A stretch of DNA of 64,000 bases from contig NZ_BANT01000004.1 of the NCBI RefSeq assembly GCF_000333015.1, forward strand, positions 62,001 through 126,000, given 5' to 3'. Both the position numbers and the translations under genes were made by a program. Positions 27,459 to 36,391 of this stretch are shown one piece after another (the stretch's first letter is position 1; every line of letters begins with the position of its first letter). Under the pieces are notes generated by a model. It was not told the origin of the DNA and did not search any database. It worked only from the letters and a program-made list of their open reading frames with translations. The stretch comes from Gordonia hirsuta DSM 44140 = NBRC 16056. GTDB taxonomy: Bacteria; Actinomycetota; Actinomycetes; Mycobacteriales; Mycobacteriaceae.

Positions 27459-28469
27459 GTGAAGGTGACGGTACTGGTGGGCGGCGTCGGCGGCGCCCGA
27501 TTCCTGCAAGGTGTGCGCGAGGTCTTCGGACCCACGCCGTTCCCGGCGACCGAGGAGACCGTCGCGGGACCGCACACGGTCACCGCGGTGGTCAACGTCG
27601 GTGACGACGCCTGGATCCACGGGGTCCGGATCTGCCCGGACCTGGACACCTGCATGTACACCCTGGGCGACGGCATCGACACCGAGCGCGGCTGGGGCAG
27701 GATCGACGAGACCTGGCACGCCAAAGAGGAACTCGCCGCCTACGGCGCCGATCCGGACTGGTTCGGACTGGGCGACCGCGATCTGGCCACCCATCTGATC
27801 CGCACCCAGATGCTCGATGCGGGTTTCCGCCTCTCCGACATCACCGCGGCCCTGTCCCGGCGCTGGCAGCCCGGGGTCCGGCTGCTGCCGGTCACCGACG
27901 ACCGCCACGAGACGCACGTGCTGATCGACAACCCCGGCGGCGAGCCCGGCGAACGCCTGGCCATCCACTTCCAGGAATGGTGGGTCCGCTACCGCGCCCA
28001 GGTCACCACCCACGGGTTCGCGCAGGTCGACGCCAATGCCAAGCCGGCGCCGGGGGTCCTCGAGGCCATCGCCGAGGCCGACGTCGTGCTGATCGCGCCG
28101 AGCAATCCGGTGGTCAGCATCGGCGCGATCGTCTCGGTGCCGGGGCTGCGCGGGGCGCTGCGCACCACGGACGCACCGGTGGTCGGGATCAGTCCGGTGA
28201 TCGACGACAAGCCGCTGCGCGGCATGGCCGACGAATGCCTGTCGGTGATCGGGGTGGACACCACCTCCCGGGCCATCGCCGAACACTACGGTGCCCGCAG
28301 CGACACCGGGCTGCTCGACGGATGGCTGGTGGCCCCCGGGGACGCGGCCGTCAACGATCCGGTACCCGGGATAACCACTGCCGCCGCTCCCCTGCTGATG
28401 ACCGATCCGGCCACCACCGCGCAGATGGTGCGCGCCGCCTGCGCGCTGGTCGGTGTGTCCGCCCCATGA
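27459..28469 (+). CDS. fbiA: FbiA, (phospho)enolpyruvyl transferase of F420 biosynthesis (CofD)
   Basis: A 336-residue CofD-family enzyme that joins the FO deazaflavin to a PEP-derived unit, giving dehydro-F420-0. The N-terminal [16 protein letters not shown] is the family's nucleotide-binding start; [41 protein letters not shown] and [15 protein letters not shown] follow closely those of mycobacterial FbiA. I chose GTG 27459 because similarity begins there; GTG 27450 adds three residues. The stop overlaps fbiB by four bases (ATGA). Confidence 0.96.
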   Translation: MKVTVLVGGVGGARFLQGVREVFGPTPFPATEETVAGPHTVTAVVNVGDDAWIHGVRICPDLDTCMYTLGDGIDTERGWGRIDETWHAKEELAAYGADPDWFGLGDRDLATHLIRTQMLDAGFRLSDITAALSRRWQPGVRLLPVTDDRHETHVLIDNPGGEPGERLAIHFQEWWVRYRAQVTTHGFAQVDANAKPAPGVLEAIAEADVVLIAPSNPVVSIGAIVSVPGLRGALRTTDAPVVGISPVIDDKPLRGMADECLSVIGVDTTSRAIAEHYGARSDTGLLDGWLVAPGDAAVNDPVPGITTAAAPLLMTDPATTAQMVRAACALVGVSAP

Positions 28470-29809
28470 ACATCCCCGACCACCGGGCGGCCGGCGGCCT
28501 GACGGTTCTGCCGGTCACCGGCCTCGGCGAGTTCGGCCCCGGCAGCGATCTGGCCGGCGCGATCCTGGCCGCGGCCCCCTGGCTGGCCGACGACGACATC
28601 GTGGTGGTCACCAGCAAGGTGATCTCCAAGATCGAGGACCGGCTGGTGCCGGCCCCCGACGACCCCGAGGAACGCGAGACACTGCGCCGCACGCTGATCG
28701 GCGATGAAGCCGTGCGTATCGTCGCCCGGCGCGACCAGTTGATGATCACCGCCAACCGCAACGGGCTGGTGCAGGCCGCCGCCGGTATCGACGGCTCCAA
28801 TGTGCCCGGCGACCGGCTGGCCCTGCTGCCGCGTGACCCCGATGCGAGTGCGGCGCGCCTGCGCGCGGAGCTGGCCGGCCGCGGCCGCCGGGTGGCCGTG
28901 GTGATCACCGATACGATGGGGCGGGCGTGGCGCTCGGGCCAGACCGATGTGGCCATCGGGGCGGCCGGACTCGCGGTGCGCCATTCCTACGACGGCACCG
29001 TCGATGAGTACGGGAACCCGTTGCGGGTCACCGATATCGCGGTCGCCGACGAGGTGGCCGCGGCGGCAGATCTGGTCAAGGGCAAGCTCGCCGGGGTACC
29101 GGTGGCCGTGGTGCGGGGCCTGGTCCCCGTCGACGACGGCAGCAGTGCCGCCGACCTGGTCCGCGACCCCGCCGACGACCTGTTCCGGCTCGGCACCGAC
29201 GACGCCCTGGCCCAGGGGCGCGCGCAGGCGCTGCTCACCCGTCGCTCGGTCCGGCGGTTCGCGCCCGGGCGCATCGAGGCCGAGGTGATGCACGCGGCCT
29301 TCGCCGAGGCCCTGACCGCCCCGGCCCCGCATCACAGCCACCCGATCCGTTTCCTGTGGCTGCGCGACGACGCCCGGCGGCAGACCCTGCTCGAGGCGAT
29401 GGCGGCGGACTGGCGCGCCGATCTGGCCGCCGACGGACGCTCGCGCGAGTCCATCGACGCCCGCGTCGCCCGCGGTCAGATCCTGTACGACGCCCCAGAA
29501 CTGGTGATTCCGGTGCTCACCGGCGACGGCATGCACACCTATCCCGACGAGCGTCGCAACCGGTGCGAGCAGACGATGTTCACCGTCGCCGCCGGCGCCG
29601 CGGTGGGCTCGCTGCTGGTGGCGCTGTCGGTGCGCGATGTCGGCAGCTGCTGGGTGGGTTCGACGATCTTCGCCGCGCCGACCGTGCGGCGCGTGCTGGA
29701 CCTGCCCGAGGACTGGGCGCCGTTGGGGGCGATCGCGATCGGCCGGCCGGCGGCCGAGAGCGGACTCCGTGGGCCCGCCGGCATCGAAGGACTGGTGATG
29801 GAGCTGTGA
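28466..29809 (+). CDS. fbiB: FbiB, F420:gamma-glutamyl ligase fused to FMN reductase domain
   Basis: A 447-residue two-domain enzyme. The first ~240 residues are CofE-like and add glutamates to F420-0 ([48 protein letters not shown]). The C-terminal ~200 residues are a nitroreductase-like FMN domain ([31 protein letters not shown]) that reduces dehydro-F420-0 to F420-0. ATG overlaps the fbiA stop. The Nudix gene overlaps its end, so fbiA-fbiB-nudix is one operon. Confidence 0.95.
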   Translation: MNIPDHRAAGGLTVLPVTGLGEFGPGSDLAGAILAAAPWLADDDIVVVTSKVISKIEDRLVPAPDDPEERETLRRTLIGDEAVRIVARRDQLMITANRNGLVQAAAGIDGSNVPGDRLALLPRDPDASAARLRAELAGRGRRVAVVITDTMGRAWRSGQTDVAIGAAGLAVRHSYDGTVDEYGNPLRVTDIAVADEVAAAADLVKGKLAGVPVAVVRGLVPVDDGSSAADLVRDPADDLFRLGTDDALAQGRAQALLTRRSVRRFAPGRIEAEVMHAAFAEALTAPAPHHSHPIRFLWLRDDARRQTLLEAMAADWRADLAADGRSRESIDARVARGQILYDAPELVIPVLTGDGMHTYPDERRNRCEQTMFTVAAGAAVGSLLVALSVRDVGSCWVGSTIFAAPTVRRVLDLPEDWAPLGAIAIGRPAAESGLRGPAGIEGLVMEL

Positions 29810-30390
29810 CCGCCGCACTGACCGCCTCTGCGCGGCAGATCCTGGGCGCCTGGCAGGCCCCCGATCCCGACCAGGATGCGCTCCGGCACGCGTATCTGGC
29901 CTTCGTCGACGCCGCGACCGATCCGTGCGTCCGCGCCTGCGTTCCCGGCCACCTGACCGCCTCGGCGATCGTCTTCGACGCTACCGGCCGGCACGTCCTG
30001 CTCACCCTGCACCCGCGGGTGGGCCGCTGGGTCCAGCTGGGCGGACACTGCGAACCCGGCGACACCGGGCTGGACGCGGCTGCGCTGCGCGAGGCCACCG
30101 AGGAGTCCGGGCTGGCCGGCCTGGTGCTCTCGCCGTCGCCGGTCCAACTGCACACCCATCCGATCACCTGCTCGCTGGGCGTGCCGACCCGGCACCTGGA
30201 CGTGCGCTACGGCGCGGTGGCGCCGCCCACCGCCGACGGGACACCGCCCGAACCGGTCTGCAGCGACGAGTCGATCGATCTGGCGTGGTGGCCGGTCGAT
30301 GCCCTGCCCGAGAACGTCGACGCCGAGTCGGTTCCCGCGCTGATCACCTTGGGCCACGACGCACTGCGCGGCACCGAGCTAATTTCCTAA
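29806..30390 (+). CDS. Nudix hydrolase
   Basis: A 194-residue Nudix protein. The Nudix box is [23 protein letters not shown] divided between GHCEPGD and REATEESG, with one extra residue compared with the canonical spacing, as in many actinobacterial homologues. It hydrolyses a nucleoside diphosphate linked to some group; the substrate is unknown. The GTG start overlaps the fbiB stop by three bases, so it is co-translated with the F420 genes, but a role in F420 metabolism is only suggested by position. Confidence 0.9.
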   Translation: MTAALTASARQILGAWQAPDPDQDALRHAYLAFVDAATDPCVRACVPGHLTASAIVFDATGRHVLLTLHPRVGRWVQLGGHCEPGDTGLDAAALREATEESGLAGLVLSPSPVQLHTHPITCSLGVPTRHLDVRYGAVAPPTADGTPPEPVCSDESIDLAWWPVDALPENVDAESVPALITLGHDALRGTELIS

Positions 30391-30414
30391 CACCCGCGCC
30401 GACGGCAAGGTCCG

Positions 30415-31785
30415 TTACATCGGGCCGAGTCTTCGGTAGTAGTCAATGTCGCTGTCGAGGCCCTCGCCCACCCAGTTATCGACCTTTGTGTAATGGCCAT
30501 GACGGAACCGCGGTCCGGTTATCGGAGGTGGACTGCTATCGATGTGCGGCAACAAAGACTGGTCGAATCGCTGATTCATTCTTCCACCCCGTGCCCTAAC
30601 GTAAATGACGTCCGCCAGCACGATCAGATCCTGGTGGACTCGATACACCATGGTTCGCTCAACGTTAGACCTAATTGCGGCCCATTCAGTGCCGCTGCGC
30701 GGTCTTGGCGGAACATGGAGGAGCACAAGCATCTTCACTTTAAGGCCCTGCGCCGCGGCTTCAAGAGCAACGTTCCCCCCGTGGCTGTGGGCATAGATCG
30801 CTTCGACTTCGAGTGAACCACGCCGCCGCTGTACCCAATCGAGCAGCATTCGGGCGCCCTGGGCTCGATCAATGTCCGAATAGCCACCGGACCAACGGGG
30901 ATAGTCGGCGCCGACATAGAGTTCTGGCGAAACGCAGTTACGGATGTGACCGTGGAGTGGCTCACCTGGCCGATACCAGGACGGGATAGTCAGTCGCCTC
31001 CACGTTCCGTGCAAAGTGAAACTGACATCTTCCTCACCATCGTCAGCGTCTTCCGCCTCGTCAGGAAGGGGATCTCCACCCGTTCTTCCGCCCGGACTGC
31101 CCGGACTGTCAGCATGACCGCTTTCCGGAACCGGTTGGCGATCGCCGACGGAGGACACCTCAGCTAGGAAGCGGATATCGTCGTAAGGGGATCGAATCGC
31201 TTGTTCAAGAACCTCGAGCGCCGACGCGTGAGCACCACGTGCCAGTGAGTCGAGGATCTGCGCGCTCGCTACACGCTCGATGGTCGTGGGCCCGAACGCG
31301 AGCATATGCTCCAGCAAGGATCTAAAACCCTGAACACTCGCCGAGCGACTGGTTTGCTCCTGCAATGCCACATATTGCGCGCGTGATAGAGCGGTTGGAG
31401 GTCTCCGATCTCCAACGAAGTCCCAGGGACCAGTGACCCCAGGCAATTCCCGGCCGTCAGCACCTGTTTCCCCTCGTATTACACCAGCTTCCTGCTGCCA
31501 ATCTGTTGGCGAGTACCGCCCACGCACTCTCGGCACCGGCTGATAGGCAACCCGCTCTTCGGCGACGGCATCACCAACTTGTTCAAGCGCCTCGAACTCG
31601 GCGTCAAGCGGAGCGATCTGAGCCGAGAGTGGATCAGGATCCCTATCCGCTAGAGTTGATCCGAGGAAGTCAGCGGCGATTAACTGGATCGTCTCGATTC
31701 GCGAGGCGGCTGCACCCGCCTCGCGCGAGGAGAACGCTGCATCAGAACGCATAGGATCTGTGACGATTCTCAGTTCCATTTTCAT
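30415..31785 (-). CDS. Alpha/beta-hydrolase-like protein, probably horizontally acquired
   Basis: A 456-residue protein I could not assign to a named family. Residues ~1-215 are helical and polar; ~215-250 is an acidic linker (DEAEDADDGEEDVSF). The C-terminal part looks like an alpha/beta hydrolase: after LHGTWRRL and a Tyr/Trp-rich stretch comes YAHSHGGNVAL, a nucleophile elbow with Ser at 334. Candidate partners are the Asp in VLADVIYVRA and the His in RHGHYTKV. No signal peptide. Base composition is clearly lower in G+C than neighbours (one 60-base line inside, 30541-30600, has 32 G+C; one line of the adjacent Nudix gene, 29881-29940, has 44), and it uses the rare TTA leucine codon. It lies at a joint between conserved blocks. 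Confidence 0.72.
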   Translation of the reverse strand: MKMELRIVTDPMRSDAAFSSREAGAAASRIETIQLIAADFLGSTLADRDPDPLSAQIAPLDAEFEALEQVGDAVAEERVAYQPVPRVRGRYSPTDWQQEAGVIRGETGADGRELPGVTGPWDFVGDRRPPTALSRAQYVALQEQTSRSASVQGFRSLLEHMLAFGPTTIERVASAQILDSLARGAHASALEVLEQAIRSPYDDIRFLAEVSSVGDRQPVPESGHADSPGSPGGRTGGDPLPDEAEDADDGEEDVSFTLHGTWRRLTIPSWYRPGEPLHGHIRNCVSPELYVGADYPRWSGGYSDIDRAQGARMLLDWVQRRRGSLEVEAIYAHSHGGNVALEAAAQGLKVKMLVLLHVPPRPRSGTEWAAIRSNVERTMVYRVHQDLIVLADVIYVRARGGRMNQRFDQSLLPHIDSSPPPITGPRFRHGHYTKVDNWVGEGLDSDIDYYRRLGPM

Positions 31786-31838
31786 ACCCCCGTCACCGAC
31801 CGGAGCCCAGGCACCGGCCGAAAGCTAAAGAGAGACCT

Positions 31839-33053
31839 TTAGATGACCGTGCTCTTGGCGACGGCGACGATACCGGCGGCGCTGACGGTGAACAGTTCGC
31901 GATCGTGTTCCAGGTCCACCCCGACCTGACCCTCCTCGCGGACCACCACGTTCTTGTCCAGGATCGCATTGCGGACCACCGCGTTGCGGCCGATCCGCAC
32001 GCCCGGCATCAGGACCGAACCCTGCACCACCGCACCCTCCTCGATCACCACATCGGTGGACAGCACCGAGCTGTGCACCATGGCCCCGGAGACGATGCAG
32101 CCGGCACCGACCATCGAGTCGTTGGCCGCACCGCCGTGGATGAACTTGGCCGGCGGCAGGTGGGAGGTCTCACCGCGGATCGGCCAGCGGTCGTTGTAGA
32201 GGTTGAACGCGGGTTTGGCCGAGACCAGGTCCATGTGTGCCTCGTAGAAAGCGTCGATGGTGCCCACGTCTCGCCAGTAGCCGATGTCCGCGGGTGTGGA
32301 TCCGGGTACCTCGTTGTCGTTGAAGTCGTAGACGTAGGCCTCCCCGCGTTCGACGAAGGCCGGGATGATGTCGCCGCCCATATCGTGGTCGGAGTCCGGA
32401 TCGGCGGCGTCGGCGCGGAGCATCTCCACCAGGGCCGCCGTGGTGAAGACGTAGTTGCCCATGGAGGCGTAGGTGACCTCCGGATCGTCCGGGGTCCCCG
32501 GGGGATCGCTGGGCTTCTCCACGAAACCGGTGATCAGTCCGTCGGCGTCGGAATCGATGCAGCCGAAGGCCCGGGCCTCGGCCCGCGGAACCCGGATGCC
32601 GGCGACCGTCACCGCCGCACCGGTGGCGATGTGCTGCTCCACCATCTGCGACGGATCCATCCGGTAGACGTGGTCGGCGCCGAAGACGACGATGTAGTCG
32701 GGTTTCTCGTCCTCGATCAGGTTCATCGACTGGTAGATCGCATCGGCACTGCCGGTGTACCAGCGCGGCCCCAGCCGCTGCTGGGCCGGGACGGGGGTGA
32801 TGAACTCACCGTGAAAGCCCGACGACCACCAGGTCTGGGAGATGTGTTTGTCCAGCGAATGCGACTTGTACTGCGTCAATACGCAGATGCGCTCGTAGCC
32901 GGCGTTGACCAGGTTCGAAAGAACGAAGTCGATGAGGCGGTACGAACTTCCGAAGGGCACCGCAGGTTTGGCGCGGTCCTTCGTCAGCGGATAGAGCCGC
33001 TTGCCCTCGCCCCCTGCAAGAACGATTCCGAGAACGTGCGGTTGAGATCTCAC
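31839..33053 (-). CDS. glgC: ADP-glucose pyrophosphorylase
   Basis: A 404-residue nucleotidyltransferase making ADP-glucose from glucose-1-phosphate and ATP, for glycogen and methylglucose lipopolysaccharide synthesis. [23 protein letters not shown] is split between the nucleotide loop and the activator region; [29 protein letters not shown] and the C-terminal left-handed beta-helix hexapeptides ([17 protein letters not shown]) are all present. The chosen GTG gives [15 protein letters not shown], matching mycobacterial GlgC in position and total length; the frame extends further upstream without similarity. A small hairpin CTAAAG/CTTTAG (31825-31842) overlaps the stop codon. Confidence 0.96.
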   Translation of the reverse strand: MRSQPHVLGIVLAGGEGKRLYPLTKDRAKPAVPFGSSYRLIDFVLSNLVNAGYERICVLTQYKSHSLDKHISQTWWSSGFHGEFITPVPAQQRLGPRWYTGSADAIYQSMNLIEDEKPDYIVVFGADHVYRMDPSQMVEQHIATGAAVTVAGIRVPRAEARAFGCIDSDADGLITGFVEKPSDPPGTPDDPEVTYASMGNYVFTTAALVEMLRADAADPDSDHDMGGDIIPAFVERGEAYVYDFNDNEVPGSTPADIGYWRDVGTIDAFYEAHMDLVSAKPAFNLYNDRWPIRGETSHLPPAKFIHGGAANDSMVGAGCIVSGAMVHSSVLSTDVVIEEGAVVQGSVLMPGVRIGRNAVVRNAILDKNVVVREEGQVGVDLEHDRELFTVSAAGIVAVAKSTVI

Positions 33054-33145
33054 CTCTCCAACATATCCGGTAGCCCGGTGCGGTGGGCGCCGGCTGGTTG
33101 AGTTCAGGTCCTTAGACCACACCCGGGTCACACCCGAGCACCTCG

Positions 33146-33970
33146 TCAGCTCCGGCCGGCGACACTCAGGGTCACATCGATGGTCGCGGTGGCGGTCTCC
33201 CCCGGCCCGGCCAGCCGCGCAGCGGCGGCGGCCAGTTGTTCTCCGGTCCGGTGGAAACCGGCCGGACCCATACCCGCCAGATCTGCCAGCGACTCGGCGG
33301 TCAGCGCGACGCATGCGGTCACGGACCGGCTGCGCCGGACCGCCAGACCGGCGGCGGCCAGGTCCTTGTGCAGCCTGGCGAGTTTGCCCGATCCGATGTC
33401 CAGCATGCCCAGCGGCTCACGCACCTGCGCCAGATGCGCGGGATTAGGCGTGATGATGAGCCAGTGTCCGCCGGGTGCCAGAATGCGCGCGGTCTCGGCA
33501 GCATTGCGCGGCGCGAACACCGAGAGCACAGTGTCGGTCGACGCCGAGGCGATCGGCAGGGGCGACCAGACATCGGCGACCACCGCCAGCGCCCGCGGAT
33601 GTGCCCGGGCCAGTGCCCGTGCACAGTATTTGGACAGGTCGGCGCCGATCCCGCCCGCCGTCGGGGCAGCCTCCAGCGCTGCGGCCAGATAGTGACCGGT
33701 ACCGGCCCCGGCATCGACGATCAGCCTCGCGGCCGGATCGATCTCGCGGGCCAGCGCACCGGAGACGGCGTTGAAGACGCCCGCGTCCAGGATGCGCCGG
33801 CGTGCGGCGACCATGGTCGCGGTGTCGCTCAAATGCCGACGCGGCGCGCCGCCGAGCAGCGAGAGGTATCCCTGCCGGGCACGGTCGAACCGATGCCCGG
33901 CAGGACAGATGATTCCTCCGCCGACCTCGTCGACGGCTGCGCTGCAGACCGGGCAGCGCAACGCCGCCAA
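33146..33970 (-). CDS. RlmA-type 23S rRNA (guanine-N1) methyltransferase
   Basis: A 274-residue SAM-dependent methyltransferase. The N-terminal zinc site CPVC...CPAGH (Cys6, Cys9, Cys22, His26) and the following [13 protein letters not shown] are diagnostic of the RlmA/TlrB group, which methylates a guanine in helix 35 of 23S rRNA. The SAM loop is [11 protein letters not shown]. Some members confer resistance to macrolide-type drugs; this one could be either the housekeeping or the resistance form. The start codon is probably TTG 33970. Confidence 0.85.
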   Translation of the reverse strand: MAALRCPVCSAAVDEVGGGIICPAGHRFDRARQGYLSLLGGAPRRHLSDTATMVAARRRILDAGVFNAVSGALAREIDPAARLIVDAGAGTGHYLAAALEAAPTAGGIGADLSKYCARALARAHPRALAVVADVWSPLPIASASTDTVLSVFAPRNAAETARILAPGGHWLIITPNPAHLAQVREPLGMLDIGSGKLARLHKDLAAAGLAVRRSRSVTACVALTAESLADLAGMGPAGFHRTGEQLAAAAARLAGPGETATATIDVTLSVAGRS

Positions 33971-34002
33971 CGCGCGCTGCCTCGGCGGCGGTGCGGCCTG
34001 GG

Positions 34003-34170
34003 TCAGGCCACGACCTCGCGCAGCGCTTCGCCCAGAGCCGACGCTTCTTCGTCGTTCAGCTCGACGACCAGACGGCCACCGCCGTCGATCGGAATGCGGA
34101 CCACGATGCCACGCCCTTCCTTGACCGCCTCCAATGGACCGTCACCCATGCGGGGCTTCATCGCCGCCAT
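34003..34170 (-). CDS. DUF3117 small protein (Rv1211 type)
   Basis: A 55-residue conserved actinobacterial protein, beginning MAAMKPRMGDGPLEAVKEG and including GGGRLVVELNDEEA; both match the DUF3117 family. The ATG is preceded by GGGAG; an upstream GTG-initiated frame adds nine residues outside the family. Function is unknown, although the M. tuberculosis member is reported as calmodulin-like in annotation. It lies between the rRNA methyltransferase and the DivIVA-like gene, all on the minus strand. Confidence 0.9.
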   Translation of the reverse strand: MAAMKPRMGDGPLEAVKEGRGIVVRIPIDGGGRLVVELNDEEASALGEALREVVA

Positions 34171-34238
34171 TCTCGCGCTCCCTTCACGCCGACACACGTC
34201 GAACTAATTCGATGTCATGATACGTGGCGCAGCTCTCG

Positions 34239-34565
34239 TCAGCGATTCCGGGACTGGTCGACCACGTGCTCGGCGCCGTCACGGACCGACAGGTCGTGCA
34301 CTGTGGCGCGCAGATCGTCGATCTCCCGGGCCAGCTTCTCCAGCGCCCAGTCGACCTCCTCCGGCTTGTAACCGCGCACGGTCTGCTGGAATACCAGCGC
34401 ACGCGCATCATCGCCGGTGATCCCGGCCAGCGGCAGCCGGGTCAGGGTGGTGCCGCGCGGCACCGGGGGCAGATCCTCTCCGCGACCGAAGACCACCCAG
34501 ACCAGTGCGAAGAGCACCGCCACGGCGACCGCCAGGCCGATGACGTACAAACCGATCGTCAACAC
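34239..34565 (-). CDS. DivIVA-domain membrane protein (Rv1209 type)
   Basis: A 108-residue protein with one N-terminal transmembrane helix (TIGLYVIGLAVAVAVLFALVWVVFG), then a short DivIVA-like coiled-coil segment (VRGYKPEEVDWALEKLAREIDDL). DivIVA-type domains help localise division or growth machinery at curved membranes. GTG start at 34565, four bases after the gpgS stop, so it belongs to the folP2-gpgS operon. The precise role is unknown. Confidence 0.85.
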   Translation of the reverse strand: MLTIGLYVIGLAVAVAVLFALVWVVFGRGEDLPPVPRGTTLTRLPLAGITGDDARALVFQQTVRGYKPEEVDWALEKLAREIDDLRATVHDLSVRDGAEHVVDQSRNR

Positions 34566-34569
34566 GCTG

Positions 34570-35526
34570 TCAGCCTAACCGGCGCGCCGCCTCGGCGACC
34601 GGCGGTCGCTCGGCGACGGTCAGTTCGACCGGATGCGGGACAAAGCTGCCGTCGTCCCGTGGCAGATACTGCGTCAGTCCGACCCCCGAATCGGCGATCC
34701 CGCAGCGGCCCAGCAGCGTCGCGATGATCTGCCGGCTCATCACCGCCAGTTCGGTCAGCGGCCGGTTGCGGTGCGCCCGCACCCCGAGATTCACCTGGCC
34801 GATACCGGCCAGGCCGTAGCGGTCGTAGGTGTCCACCAGCAGGCCGATCTCCACACCGTAACCGGCGGCGAAGGGCACCGACGCCAGCAGTTCCCGGGTG
34901 CCGGCGTATTCGCCGCCCAGCGGCTGGATCACCTCGCCCAGTTCGGGTTTGAGCGCGGTCAGCAGCGGGCGCGCCATCAATTCGGTGACCCGGCCGCCGC
35001 CGTCGTCCAGCAGCGCCCCCGCCTCTCGCAGCGGGCGGCGGTAGTAGCCCTTGACCAGGTGGATCTGCGGATCCAGCAGCAGTGGACCCAGCAACCGCGG
35101 CACGAACATCGGATCGGGATCGACCAGATCGGCATCGACGAAGGCGATCAGATCGCCGGTGGTGGCAGCCACCGAACGCCACAGCGCTTCACCCTTTCCC
35201 GGCCGCGGTTCCAGATCGGCGAAGACCTCATCGCGCGCGACCACCCGGGCACCGGCCACGCGGGCACGTTGCGCCGTCCGGTCGGTCGAACCCGAGTCCA
35301 GAACCACCAGCTCGTCGACGAGACCGCCCAGGAGCGGACGGATCGAGCCGACCACACCGGCCACCGTCGCCTCCTCGTCCAGAGCCGGCAGCACCACCGA
35401 GACGGTGCGGCCGCCCTTGGCGGCGACCAGCTCCTCGACCGTCCAGGCCGGACGGTCCCAGGCGTGGGTATGCGACCACGGCGCCTGCGTACCCAGTGCG
35501 GCCGGGTTCGGGTCGGGAATGTTCAT
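34570..35526 (-). CDS. gpgS: Glucosyl-3-phosphoglycerate synthase
   Basis: A 318-residue GT81 glycosyltransferase that transfers glucose from an NDP-glucose donor to 3-phosphoglycerate, the first step of methylglucose lipopolysaccharide synthesis. Motifs: VSVVLPALDEEATVAG, LDSGSTDRTA, RPGKGEALWRS, and the metal-binding DADLVD. The ATG overlaps the folP2 stop by four bases (ATGA). Its closeness to glgC fits a shared role in glucan metabolism. Confidence 0.95.
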   Translation of the reverse strand: MNIPDPNPAALGTQAPWSHTHAWDRPAWTVEELVAAKGGRTVSVVLPALDEEATVAGVVGSIRPLLGGLVDELVVLDSGSTDRTAQRARVAGARVVARDEVFADLEPRPGKGEALWRSVAATTGDLIAFVDADLVDPDPMFVPRLLGPLLLDPQIHLVKGYYRRPLREAGALLDDGGGRVTELMARPLLTALKPELGEVIQPLGGEYAGTRELLASVPFAAGYGVEIGLLVDTYDRYGLAGIGQVNLGVRAHRNRPLTELAVMSRQIIATLLGRCGIADSGVGLTQYLPRDDGSFVPHPVELTVAERPPVAEAARRLG

Positions 35527-36389
35527 GCCAATCCTCTGACGGTGCGGGCAGGCGGTCGCGTGCCGGCGATGGAGGCGACCATGTCCACCACTCGGCGGGT
35601 CTCGGCGACCTCGTGCACCCGGAAGACACGGGCACCGGCGGCGGCGGCCAGGGCCGTCGACGCCAGCGTACCGGCCACCCGCTCGGACAGTTCCACGCCC
35701 AGGGTCTCGCCGATGAAGTCCTTGTTACTCAGGGCCATCAGCACCGGCCAGCCCGTACCGGTCAGCCGGTCCAGATGCCGCAGCAGTGTCAGCCCGTGGT
35801 GGGTGTTCTTCCCGAAGTCGTGCGTCGGATCGATCAGGATGCCGTCGCGACGCACCCCGGCGGCCAGGGCGCGTTCGGCCGCGGCGGTCAGCTCGTCGGT
35901 CACCTGTCCGACGATGTCGTCGTAGGCGATGCGGTGCGGCCGGGTCCGTACGACGGCCCCGCCGGTATGCGAGCAGACCAGTCCGGCGCCGACCTGCGCG
36001 GCCACGTGGACCAGGTCCGGGTCGGTGCCGGCCCAGGTGTCGTTGATCAGGTCCGCCCCGGCCGCGCAGGCGGCCTCGGCCACCTCGCTGCGCCAGGTGT
36101 CGACACTGATCAGGACCTGGGGATACCGCTGCCGGACCCAGCCGATCATCGGGACCACGCGGGCGGCTTCGGTGGCCGCATCCACCTCCTCGCCCGGACC
36201 CGCCTTGACCCCGCCGATGTCGACGATGTCGGCGCCGTCGGCGATCACCTGGTCCACCCGCTCCATCGCGGCCGCATCGGTGAAGGTGGCACCGCGGTCG
36301 TAGAACGAGTCCGGTGTGCGGTTGACGATCGCCATGATCAGCGCTCGATCGGCGGCCACCGGGCGCCCGCACAGGGTGGTCTCCGACAC
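35523..36389 (-). CDS. folP2: Dihydropteroate synthase homologue FolP2
   Basis: A 288-residue TIM-barrel protein of the DHPS family. MAIVNRTPDSFYDRG, GADIVDIGGVKAGPGEE, INDTWAG and VLMALSNKDFIGE follow the pterin-binding positions, but IVNRTPDSF and KAGPG differ from the classical NVTPDSFSD and ESTRPG loops, as in mycobacterial FolP2, for which dihydropteroate synthase activity has not been found. So the reaction is uncertain. GTG 36389 lies two bases after the fadD6 stop; no earlier start is supported. Forms an operon fadD6-folP2-gpgS. Confidence 0.9.
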   Translation of the reverse strand: MSETTLCGRPVAADRALIMAIVNRTPDSFYDRGATFTDAAAMERVDQVIADGADIVDIGGVKAGPGEEVDAATEAARVVPMIGWVRQRYPQVLISVDTWRSEVAEAACAAGADLINDTWAGTDPDLVHVAAQVGAGLVCSHTGGAVVRTRPHRIAYDDIVGQVTDELTAAAERALAAGVRRDGILIDPTHDFGKNTHHGLTLLRHLDRLTGTGWPVLMALSNKDFIGETLGVELSERVAGTLASTALAAAAGARVFRVHEVAETRRVVDMVASIAGTRPPARTVRGLA

Positions 36390-36391
36390 GG

